Of a stretch of 6,700 nucleotides of DNA, positions 1 to 5,402 are shown piece after piece. Both the position numbers and the translations under genes were made by a program. Within the stretch, counting starts at the first letter, position 1, and the number at the start of each line of letters is the position of its first letter. Origin of the DNA: CAZUQP01 sp964484285 (lineage in GTDB: Bacteria; Pseudomonadota; Gammaproteobacteria; DSM-16500); NCBI GenBank assembly GCA_964484285.1, contig CAZAEO010000108.1, positions 1 to 6,700 on the forward strand. The letters run 5' to 3'. The notes below the pieces were generated by a model, which saw nothing but the letters and a program-made list of their open reading frames with translations, was not told the origin of the DNA and did no database searches.

Positions 1-71
1 AATTTTTTTCCTACTTTTTTATCTCACCGTACAGGTGAGTACGGTTTCGCTAAAAAAGCAGGAAAAAAATT
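1..71. repeat. Long inverted repeat with nested alternative hairpins
   Basis: The arms at 1-21 and 51-71 are inverted copies that match at 20 of 21 positions (AATTTTTTTCCT, then A or G, then CTTTTTTA). The 29-nt centre can fold in two mutually exclusive ways: CTCACC (23-28) with GGTGAG (34-39), or ACCGTAC (26-32) with GTACGGT (39-45). It lies 15 bp beyond the stop of the minus-strand phosphatase gene, so it may work as a transcription terminator or attenuator. It could equally be a small palindromic mobile repeat. It touches the window edge and may extend further. Confidence 0.6.
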
Positions 72-86
72 CTTATCTTCAATACA

Positions 87-656
87 TTAGCCCTTCTCGC
101 TACGGTTACAACTGCCGAATTTAGGATCATAAACTTTTAATATCCATTTTGAAGCTTCACTTAAAGAGGTTGCAATAAAATCATAATTTGCAGGTTTTTT
201 TTCTTGATAATCATTCCTTAGCCAAATAGTTTTACATCCGAATCGTTGTCCAGCCTCGATATCACGCCAACGATCACCAATCATAACGCTTTTTTTAAAA
301 TCAATATTATATTTTTCTGCGGCTTCCATCAATAATCCTGGCAATGGTTTACGACATAGGCATTGATCTTGATCATCATGATAGCACACACGAATTTCAT
401 CTATTGGCAATTTCTTTATTAAGGCAGCGTTAATTTCTTCTACGGTTGTTTTTGCAGTTATACCCCGCGCAACATCGGGCTGATTAGTGACACCAATTAA
501 TAAAAAACCCGCTGATTTTAAATGGCAAAGTGCATCATGAACATCGGCTGCGATAGAGAGTTCGTCAAGAGAATAAGGTGGGTAAGGTCGGCCATTTTTA
601 ATGATGGCATTATTTATCACACCATCGCGATCTAAAAATACAGCCGAATGTTTCAT
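87..656 (-). CDS. gmhB: GmhB-like HAD phosphatase (heptose bisphosphate phosphatase family)
   Basis: This is a cytoplasmic HAD-IIIA phosphatase of the family that removes the 7-phosphate of D-glycero-D-manno-heptose 1,7-bisphosphate in LPS or capsule heptose synthesis. Counting from the chosen start, the motifs are: catalytic DRD at residues 9-11, the VTNQ motif II at about 56-59, GmhB-type zinc ligands C91, H93, C99 and C101, motif III K103 in CRKP, and motif IV GD with a second Asp at 127-132. At 189 aa the length is normal. An upstream GTG at 671 would add five residues. The ATG at 656 is preferred because it overlaps the SIS gene stop as ATGA and has GGGA about 9 nt upstream. The last dozen residues (DPKFGSCNRSEKG) and the stop lie inside a dispersed repeat at 88-127, so the C-terminus is probably a foreign replacement. 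All catalytic residues are intact. The exact sugar substrate is inferred from the family. Confidence 0.85.
   Translation of the reverse strand: MKHSAVFLDRDGVINNAIIKNGRPYPPYSLDELSIAADVHDALCHLKSAGFLLIGVTNQPDVARGITAKTTVEEINAALIKKLPIDEIRVCYHDDQDQCLCRKPLPGLLMEAAEKYNIDFKKSVMIGDRWRDIEAGQRFGCKTIWLRNDYQEKKPANYDFIATSLSEASKWILKVYDPKFGSCNRSEKG
88..127. repeat. Dispersed repeat A, copy 1 (3' end of phosphatase gene)
   Basis: This 40-bp sequence matches 4854-4892 in the same orientation. The 21-bp core at 107-127 (ending CCGAATTTAGGAT) is identical except for one base. The outer part (TAG, any base, CCTTC, then a more variable stretch) is also shared. It encodes the last residues and reaches the stop codon of the phosphatase gene. 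It may be an IS end or a small palindromic-element remnant; I cannot name the family. Confidence 0.65.
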
Positions 657-1249
657 TGAACAGATTCCCACTTCGTTTGCGTGCTCTTTAATGTGGGGTG
701 AGAAACCAAAAGATGCCAGATAACTGCTTGAAATGCTTCTGAATGGGGTGTGATGTTTTCTTGGTTAATTGTTGGAATAACAACACAAGCATGAGCAACT
801 TTTTTAGTATAGCCCCCATCACGCCCTACAATACCCATGATCGTTGTGCCAATTGTTTTAGCGTATTGCAAAGCAAAAACAAGATTAGGGCTTACATTCT
901 GTTCCATGTTTCCACCACCCACTGAGAGCACAAGTAAGCAATCGTTTTTTTTTAATCGGCTCGTTTCCAGCCATTTTACAAAAATGGTTGACCAGCCTTC
1001 ATCATTTGTTCGTGCTGTTAATTCGGATACATTATCTGTTGGAGCATAAGCTTCAATTCCAACAATTTTTCGAAAATCATTTACGGCATGAGAAGCATTG
1101 GCCGCACTTCCCCCAACCCCTAAAATGAAAAGCCGCCCCTCTTGTTTACGTGCGTTACTTAGAAGATTGACACACTGTTCAATTTGCTTTGTATCGATCT
1201 GTTGAATAATTTGTATGGCTTCTGTAAGATAATTTTTGATAAAATGCAT
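653..1249 (-). CDS. SIS-domain protein, phosphoheptose isomerase-like
   Basis: This 198-aa single-SIS-domain protein has the length and layout of GmhA. GmhA converts sedoheptulose 7-phosphate to D-glycero-D-manno-heptose 7-phosphate in the cytoplasm. The sugar-phosphate fold motifs are visible: FILGVGGSAANASHAVNDF at about 41-59, LLVLSVGGGN at 105-114, and GRDGGYTKKVA at 142-152. Several GmhA signature positions differ. The usual STSGNS-type phosphate loop reads SVGGGN; the zinc His is kept (H54) but the paired acidic residue is Asp58; and the C-terminal Gln...His pair appears as S170...W178. It may therefore act on a different ketose or aldose phosphate. The ATG has AGGGA 7 nt upstream. Its stop overlaps the phosphatase start (ATGA), so the two are one coupled operon. 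The adjacent phosphatase supports a heptose role. Family is clear; exact activity is uncertain. Confidence 0.8.
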   Translation of the reverse strand: MHFIKNYLTEAIQIIQQIDTKQIEQCVNLLSNARKQEGRLFILGVGGSAANASHAVNDFRKIVGIEAYAPTDNVSELTARTNDEGWSTIFVKWLETSRLKKNDCLLVLSVGGGNMEQNVSPNLVFALQYAKTIGTTIMGIVGRDGGYTKKVAHACVVIPTINQENITPHSEAFQAVIWHLLVSHPTLKSTQTKWESVQ

Positions 1250-1273
1250 TGCGTATTCCCTATGATTTATTAA

Positions 1274-1433
1274 GAGCCTGTTTAATATCTCTTGACTCGC
1301 TGCAAAAGCAGCATAATAGGCTAAAATTTTTGCGAATTTTCGTTAAATATTCCAGATATTCGCCTCAAATTCGCAAAAATTTTATCTCGATTATCTGCTT
1401 TTTCGCTTGAGCCAAGAGATATTGAACAGACTC
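1274..1433. mobile_element. Palindromic MITE with TAA target duplication
   Basis: The ends are inverted: GAGYCTGTTYAATATCTC at 1274-1291 and its complement at 1416-1433. The symmetry continues inward with small indels to matching TAAAATTTTTGCGAATTT blocks, giving arms of about 67 bp around a short centre that holds its own hairpin (AATAT/ATATT near 1346-1360). TAA flanks both sides (1271-1273 and 1434-1436), as expected of a 3-bp target-site duplication. There is no coding capacity. The ends and TNA-type target resemble IS5-family (IS1031-type) elements from memory; the parent family is inference. It sits only 24 bp upstream of the SIS gene start and may influence its transcription. Confidence 0.8.
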
Positions 1434-1698
1434 TAAGAACTCGAACAACATCTCCAGGGTGGAATCTTAGCGAGCCCCTCATGATAACAGCGCCTCACGT
1501 TGTCTAGCAAGGCACACAATACACTTTATGCGTCAAAAAAATAAAAAATTTTCCCGAAGTCAGGCGAATGGGTATTGAGGATTCATTGGCCTACGTTGGA
1601 ACACAAGAATACATAAGAGAACAATTGGATTTTTCATCCCTTTTTTCGTGAGCAATATAACTATAGGGTAGTCCATCCAAAAAAAACAAAGCAAAAAC

Positions 1699-1726
1699 AA
1701 AGCAAACACTTGCATGGGTTTGCTTT
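1699..1726. promoter_or_regulatory. Perfect dyad, candidate operator over the export-gene promoter
   Basis: AAAGCAAAC (1699-1707) and GTTTGCTTT (1718-1726) form a perfect 9-bp inverted repeat with a 10-bp centre. It overlaps the putative -35 and most of the spacer of the promoter at 1710-1738. A half-site-like direct repeat, ACAAAGCAAA, occurs at 1686-1695 and again at 1697-1706. Placement and symmetry suggest a dimeric repressor site. On the minus strand the dyad is followed by T-rich DNA, so a terminator is an alternative, but no gene reads into it from that side. Confidence 0.5.
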
Positions 1727-1738
1727 AATTCGTAGAAT
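1710..1738 (+). promoter_or_regulatory. Putative sigma70 promoter of the export gene
   Basis: TTGCAT (1710-1715) and TAGAAT (1733-1738) are separated by exactly 17 bp. The -10 matches consensus at 5 of 6 positions; the -35 is weaker. Transcription would start near 1745, leaving a leader of about 30 nt before the ribosome binding site GAGGGA at 1762-1767. Confidence 0.5.
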
Positions 1739-1773
1739 CCCAAATCTTAGGAATACAATTCGAGGGATTCGCT

Positions 1774-2664
1774 TTGACAGTACAATCTATATTAACTGTG
1801 CGCTTAAAAAAAATTCTAATTTATACTGTCATGCCCATCATGATAAGCAGCTGTGCACCGCTAATACCTGATAACTATTTGGGGCCGAATACCATCCGCA
1901 CAGCCCAAAAAGTGGATGGTAATGGTAAATGGGTCGCTCCCCGAGTGATTCCCATCAGTGCCAAAATGCTAAATACCCCGGAAGGCCAAGCATTACTTGC
2001 TCCTGCTATGCAGCTCCAATCCTATCGAATCGGTGTATTTGATAATCTTAACGTAATTGTTTGGGGACATCCTGAAGTCAGCACGATTCCAACTTCAACT
2101 TTTTCTCTTCCATCAGGGGTTGATACATCCGCGTTGAATATGGCGTCAACAGCCAATCCCTCTATTTTAGTGCAAACAGATGGCACTATTTTTTTTCCTT
2201 ATGCAGGGCATATAAAAGTAGCAGGCCTGACTGTCAATGAAGTCCAAACCAAAATAAGCCGCAAGCTTTCAAGGTATATTCGTAATCCTCAAGTGACTGT
2301 ACAAATTGCAAAATTTCGAAATAGAAATATTTACGTATCCGGTGCAGTCATGTCGCAAGGCATGCAACCCTTGACCGATAAACCGCTTACCTTGATGGAA
2401 GCCATTACGTCTGCAGGCGGTATTAATCCCGCGATTGCGGATCCTACCCATATCTACGTGGTGCGGGGGTCTTACTTAAAACCTGATATATTTTGGCTAG
2501 ACGCACAAACACCTCAAGCCTTGCTAATGGCTGAACAATTTCTTCTGCAAGAAAATGATCATGTTTATGTTTCTGCTGCTACCTTGACATCTTGGAACAG
2601 CTTCATCAATACCATATTGCCTAATCTTTCCTATTATGCTTCTATTAGAGGAGCGACAAAATAA
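1774..2664 (+). CDS. Wza-type polysaccharide export outer-membrane lipoprotein
   Basis: This 296-aa protein of the polysaccharide biosynthesis/export family would form the periplasmic and outer-membrane channel for capsule, EPS or long-chain glycan export. A lipoprotein signal peptide ends in the lipobox ISSC with C27 as the acylated residue. The Poly_export domain begins around SYRIGVFDNLNVIVWGHPE (83-101) and includes ILVQTDGTIFFPYAGHIKVA (131-150). One SLBB domain covers about 184-232 (NIYVSGAVMSQG...MEAITSAGG), a second, shorter one about 233-268, and a C-terminal amphipathic stretch (about 272-290) could be the membrane-spanning helix. It is shorter than E. coli Wza (about 380 aa). The start is TTG, chosen because GAGGGA lies 6 nt upstream; the later GTG at 1798 lacks a ribosome binding site. 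It stands alone on the plus strand. The Wzc-type kinase partner is not in the window. Confidence 0.9.
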   Translation: MTVQSILTVRLKKILIYTVMPIMISSCAPLIPDNYLGPNTIRTAQKVDGNGKWVAPRVIPISAKMLNTPEGQALLAPAMQLQSYRIGVFDNLNVIVWGHPEVSTIPTSTFSLPSGVDTSALNMASTANPSILVQTDGTIFFPYAGHIKVAGLTVNEVQTKISRKLSRYIRNPQVTVQIAKFRNRNIYVSGAVMSQGMQPLTDKPLTLMEAITSAGGINPAIADPTHIYVVRGSYLKPDIFWLDAQTPQALLMAEQFLLQENDHVYVSAATLTSWNSFINTILPNLSYYASIRGATK

Positions 2665-2821
2665 ATTAGGCTACAAATCAGGTTCAGATTCCATGTTACC
2701 TACTATATATTTTAGAATGTGTCATTTTTACCAAGATTCCGGCCGGACCTCTATTGAATCCGTTGCTAATTTGAAATGATATCCATTATGCACACATCTG
2801 ATCGTGCATATGTGTCTAAAA

Positions 2822-2843
2822 CAAGCGTTAAATATGACGCTTG
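2822..2843 (-). terminator. Possible weak terminator of the epimerase transcript
   Basis: CAAGCGT (2822-2828) and ACGCTTG (2837-2843) form a 7-bp stem with an 8-nt loop. Read on the minus strand the stem is followed by TTTTAG, about 45 nt past the epimerase stop. The T-run is short, so termination is uncertain. The rest of the 223-bp convergent gap (2665-2887) shows nothing else clear. Confidence 0.3.
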
Positions 2844-2887
2844 GTGAAACTCTGGAATTTGACTCATTATTCCCGCAATAGTGCACG

Positions 2888-3892
2888 CTAACTGATAACC
2901 TTGTAGTAATCTTTATACCATTCAGTAAATTTTCCAATCCCGATCTCAATAGGGGTATGTGGTAATACACCAATTAAATTTTCTAAATCACTGACATCTG
3001 CATAAGTACAGGGAACTTCACCTGCTTGTTGTGGCATCATTTCCATCTGTGCTTTTTTATTTAAACATTGCTCAAGTATTTTAATGAACCTGGTTAGTTC
3101 AATAGGTTGATGATTACCTATATTATAGATTCTGTGAGGCCATTGACTGGTAGCAGGATCAGAACAGGTATGAGCATTCGATTTTTCAGGAATCTTTTCC
3201 ATAATTTTTACAATACCGGTAACAATGTCGTTTATATAAGTGAAATCACGCGTCATATTAGATTGATTAAATATTTGAATAGGCTTATTTTGCAAAATAT
3301 TACGAGTAAAACTGAATAACGCCATATCGGGTCGGCTCCATGGGCCATATACGGTAAAAAACCGTAATCCTGTACAAGGTAGATAATAATGTGCATAACT
3401 ATGTGCCATCAACTCATTGGCCCGTTTTGTTGCAGCATAGAGAGAAAGAGGGTGATCAACAGAATCGTGTTCAGAAAAAGGAAGTTTTGTATTGGCTCCA
3501 TAAACAGAACTTGATGAAGCATAGATAAAATGTTTGATTTGTTGTTGACGGCAAGCTTCTAAAATATTTGCAAAACCAACCAAATTAGAATCAATGTAAG
3601 CAGCTGGATTTTGCAAAGAGTACCGTACACCAGCTTGGGCAGCGAGATGAATGACTATATCAAATTGATGTTCCAAAAAAAGTTGGGTCATTGCTGCCCG
3701 ATCAACAATGTCCATAAGTTGAAAGCTAAATTTTGGATGAGAAGAATATTGGGCTAAGCGATTTTTCTTAAGCTCAACATCGTAATAGTTATTCAAATTA
3801 TCAATGCCAACAACGGTATTTTCTTGAGCCAACAATTCTAATGCTACCGCAGAACCGATAAATCCTGCTACACCGGTGATCAAGATAGGCAA
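2888..3892 (-). CDS. NAD-dependent SDR epimerase, UDP-glucuronate 4-epimerase-like
   Basis: This 334-aa extended short-chain dehydrogenase/epimerase matches the CapI/LspL/WbnF type, which interconverts UDP-glucuronate and UDP-galacturonate for surface polysaccharides. Visible motifs: the Rossmann NAD loop GVAGFIG (7-13), D31 in DNLNNYYD (31-38, typical of this subfamily), LAAQAGVRYS (83-92), SSSSVYG (126-132), the catalytic YAATK (Y152, K156), and the subfamily-typical FFTVYGPWSRPDM (178-190). Length is typical. The start is TTG at 3892, supported by a strong AAAGGAGA at 3899-3906, 6 nt upstream, and by the N-terminal MPILITG reaching the nucleotide loop at the normal distance. It lies 36 bp downstream of the transaldolase gene and is probably cotranscribed with it. 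The repeat at 3917-3941 lies in the junction. Family certain; substrate (UDP-GlcA versus another UDP-hexose) is inferred from motifs. Confidence 0.9.
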   Translation of the reverse strand: MPILITGVAGFIGSAVALELLAQENTVVGIDNLNNYYDVELKKNRLAQYSSHPKFSFQLMDIVDRAAMTQLFLEHQFDIVIHLAAQAGVRYSLQNPAAYIDSNLVGFANILEACRQQQIKHFIYASSSSVYGANTKLPFSEHDSVDHPLSLYAATKRANELMAHSYAHYYLPCTGLRFFTVYGPWSRPDMALFSFTRNILQNKPIQIFNQSNMTRDFTYINDIVTGIVKIMEKIPEKSNAHTCSDPATSQWPHRIYNIGNHQPIELTRFIKILEQCLNKKAQMEMMPQQAGEVPCTYADVSDLENLIGVLPHTPIEIGIGKFTEWYKDYYKVIS

Positions 3893-3916
3893 GGTGTATC
3901 TCCTTTACTCAGCCCT

Positions 3917-3941
3917 ACCACATTGCTGTCAATGCGTAAGT
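3917..3941. repeat. Inverted repeat B, left copy
   Basis: These 25 bp are the reverse complement of 4708-4732 with a single mismatch. The copy contains the stop and last codons of the transaldolase gene (ACTTACGCATTGACAG when read on the minus strand). The two copies bracket that gene. The sequence resembles an IS terminus from memory, but no full element is present. Confidence 0.75.
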
Positions 3942-4666
3942 GTCTCTATCTCTAATGAAAACCCAGCCTTAACAGCGTCATTATAAAACATTTTAACGGT
4001 ATCAAGTGAATATTCTTTCAAATTTTTTCCCACCAGCCTTAATTTGTTAAGAATATCATATGTGACTGTAATAATATGACATCCAATTAAATCGCCATGA
4101 AAAATATTCAATAATTCACGTGGGCTTGCCCAGATTAATTCAAGTTGCGAATGTGGTCGCATGATATCTAATGCTTCACTCATTAATGGAATGGGATCTC
4201 GACCAGTATCAGCAATTCTTCCAGCAAATACTGAGATGCAAGCTTCGGGACCACCCATTAAAACATCAGTCACATTTTGCACTTGGTCTAGAGTCATTAA
4301 TGCCGTTACATTTTGTTTTACTCCCTTAGAGGCTAATTTTTTGATTAAATCATATCCGGGCTGGCCAAGCGTATTTGTGACAGGTATTTTGACGTAGACA
4401 TTTTTCCCCCAACGTGAGATTCGAAGGGCTTGTTGATACATTTCATCAAAATCATCTGAAAATACTTCAAATGAAATTGGACGATCATGAATAGTTTTGA
4501 GAATATCCATCGCAAATGCTTGATAATCTCTAATTCCTGCTTTTTGCATGAGTGTTGGGTTAGTTGTAAATCCTTTGATTAATGGATTTTGGTACATTTC
4601 CAATATGCCATTTTTATCAGCACCATCTGCAAAAATTTTAATATTTAATTGATCTAATAATTTCAT
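3929..4666 (-). CDS. Transaldolase-family protein
   Basis: This 245-aa class I aldolase of the transaldolase/fructose-6-phosphate aldolase superfamily would transfer or cleave a dihydroxyacetone unit, with sedoheptulose 7-phosphate or fructose 6-phosphate as likely partners. In order: FADGAD (12-17, D14), the family signature GFTTNPTL (32-39), FEVFS (66-70, E67), the Schiff-base lysine K93 in VYVKIPVT, NVTALMTLDQ (119-128), SVFAGRIADTGRDP (145-158) and WASPRE (179-184). All expected catalytic residues are present. At 245 aa it is between FSA/TalC (about 215-220) and classical transaldolase (about 315), matching the short forms seen in sugar clusters. ATG has AAGGAAG just upstream (4671-4677). 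Its last residues and TGA lie in repeat B. Together with the GmhA- and GmhB-like genes it suggests a pathway drawing on sedoheptulose 7-phosphate; that link is inference. Confidence 0.88.
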   Translation of the reverse strand: MKLLDQLNIKIFADGADKNGILEMYQNPLIKGFTTNPTLMQKAGIRDYQAFAMDILKTIHDRPISFEVFSDDFDEMYQQALRISRWGKNVYVKIPVTNTLGQPGYDLIKKLASKGVKQNVTALMTLDQVQNVTDVLMGGPEACISVFAGRIADTGRDPIPLMSEALDIMRPHSQLELIWASPRELLNIFHGDLIGCHIITVTYDILNKLRLVGKNLKEYSLDTVKMFYNDAVKAGFSLEIETLTH

Positions 4667-4707
4667 ATATCTTCCTTGAATTTAAATGACTAATTTATTT
4701 TACTAGG

Positions 4708-4732
4708 ACTTACGCATTGACAGCGATGTGGT
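4708..4732. repeat. Inverted repeat B, right copy
   Basis: This is a 24/25 match in inverted orientation to 3917-3941, preceded by CTAGG. It lies 41 bp upstream of the transaldolase start, so the two copies flank the gene as terminal inverted repeats would. It also ends the small reading-frame fragment at 4710-4763. Confidence 0.75.
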
Positions 4733-4763
4733 GTCCGTTCACAGTCGTTACTGAAATTTTCAA
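4710..4763 (-). pseudogene. Possible truncated gene start (TTGA-coupled)
   Basis: A TTG overlaps the stop of the methyltransferase remnant (TTGA at 4760-4763) and opens a frame beginning MKISVTTVNG. That pattern fits the start of a Rossmann-fold sugar epimerase or a glycosyltransferase. The frame then enters repeat B and stops after 17 codons. The ten pre-repeat residues are too few for a family call. It is listed because the coupling and repeat-bounded break match its neighbours. Confidence 0.25.
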
Positions 4764-4987
4764 TTGACAACCTCAAGCTGTGGGATAGCAATAACAAATC
4801 TTCCTTTCCATGTTTTAATATAATCAAGTTGTATCATCCTAGATTCAGTGCAGTAGACCTTCGCAGCAGGCTACAACTACCGAATTTAGGATAAAGTATG
4901 CTGAGTGAGATAGGAATTTGAAATTGGCGAACTACCTAAATCGGCCATGTTTAACTTCAAATTCGTATAGCAATGTCGACAATTCAT
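4760..4987 (-). pseudogene. Gutted sugar C-methyltransferase (both ends, middle deleted)
   Basis: The N-terminal piece (4886-4987) starts MNCRHCYTNLKLNMADLG and continues SSPISNSYLTQHT. This is the CxxC...DLG...P.SNSYL pattern of the zinc-binding N-terminus of SAM-dependent C-methyltransferases such as NDP-hexose 3-C-methyltransferase (TylCIII type). It ends at TAA inside repeat A. After the repeat, a piece at 4760-4837 reads MIQLDYIKTWKG then RFVIAIPQLEVVN, closely resembling the usual C-terminus of the same family (YI..W.G.FV.AIP.LEV). About 350 of the usual roughly 400 residues are missing between them. The start has GGAG 7 nt upstream and overlaps the RmlC-like stop (ATGA), so they were once an operon. 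Families of this kind make branched sugars such as virenose. Nonfunctional. Confidence 0.75.
4854..4892. repeat. Dispersed repeat A, copy 2 (deletion junction)
   Basis: This 39-bp copy of the repeat at 88-127 lies in the same orientation; the 21-bp core (4872-4892) differs by one base. It sits exactly between the surviving N- and C-terminal pieces of the C-methyltransferase, and its last bases create the stop of the N-terminal piece. This suggests the deletion arose by insertion and loss, or recombination, of the element carrying this end. Confidence 0.65.
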
Positions 4988-5205
4988 ACTGCTACTCCAT
5001 TAAAATTCTGTGTCAACATAACATGATTGATATTGCGGTCAGAAATTTTACTCACAGCAAGCGGCCATTTTATAGCAAGCATGGGATCAAAAGGGTTTAA
5101 GCCACAATCTGATTCGGGTTGATAAATGCCCGTGTGAAAATACAAAACTTCGCACCTTTTGGTTAAGGTTTGAAATCCATGGGTAAATCCCTCCGGAATC
5201 CTGTG
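4984..5205 (-). pseudogene. RmlC-type sugar 3,5-epimerase, C-terminal fragment
   Basis: An open frame of about 70 codons encodes the C-terminal part of a dTDP-4-dehydrorhamnose 3,5-epimerase family protein. It includes IPEGFTHGFQTL, EVLYFHTGIYQPE, GLNPFDPMLAIKWPL and a terminal NFNGVAV. These are the conserved PEGFAHGFQTL, Y...Y.P..E.G and DP.L.I.WP motifs of RmlC. The N-terminal ~110 residues, including the catalytic His region, are absent: upstream of about 5205 the similarity stops and an in-frame TAG follows at 5233-5235. Its TGA overlaps the methyltransferase ATG. This is a relic of a deoxysugar (probably branched) synthesis operon. The transposase remnant 200 bp away is a plausible cause of the break. 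Confidence 0.8.
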
Positions 5206-5402
5206 ACTACTGGTTTTTCTAGTTGAAGCGCGCTACCGCCCTACGATAAAAGCTCGTATTATTAGCACAGGTTGATAAATGGGTTCAATTTAACTTACTA
5301 GGTAGAAATGTCAAGGCAAAGATAACGCCATTCTCAATTTTTAAATTGAATTGAAAGACAGGGTCATCTTATTAATTTTGTAAGATTACAAGGAAAGAAG
5401 TC

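Larger units (their letters stand above)
1250..1773. other. 524-bp gene-free divergent intergenic region
   Basis: This region separates the minus-strand SIS/phosphatase operon from the plus-strand export gene. It contains the SIS ribosome binding site, a 160-bp palindromic element (1274-1433), and the promoter and dyad of the export gene (1699-1738). Reading both strands of 1437-1680 I found no convincing coding fragment, only A/T-rich runs (for example around 1534-1554). A weak second promoter could lie near the TATAAC at about 1656-1661, but I see no good -35. Confidence 0.7.

Noticed and set aside
657..671. GTG at 671 as the phosphatase start
   Set aside because: The ATG at 656 forms an ATGA overlap with the preceding gene and places the DRD motif at the usual distance; the GTG region contains the likely ribosome binding site.
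743..1049. Plus-strand open frames opposite the SIS gene
   Set aside because: They are antisense shadows of a clear SIS-domain gene with no ribosome binding site or domain.
1699..1726. Dyad as a rho-independent terminator
   Set aside because: No T-run follows it on the plus strand, and no transcription unit reads into it on the minus strand; overlap with a promoter favours an operator.
1798..1800. GTG as the export-protein start
   Set aside because: It would give a tidy signal peptide, but no ribosome binding site precedes it, while the TTG at 1774 has GAGGGA at good spacing.
2665..2690. TTAGGCTACAAATCAGG just after the export gene as a repeat A copy
   Set aside because: Only a few bases (GGCTACAA) match and the core is absent.
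2728..2973. 81-codon minus-strand open frame at the epimerase 3' end
   Set aside because: It overlaps the epimerase C-terminus in another frame and shows no motif.
4918..5100. 60-codon plus-strand open frame
   Set aside because: It lies antisense to the methyltransferase and RmlC-like remnants, whose protein motifs are clear; it has no ribosome binding site or recognisable motif.
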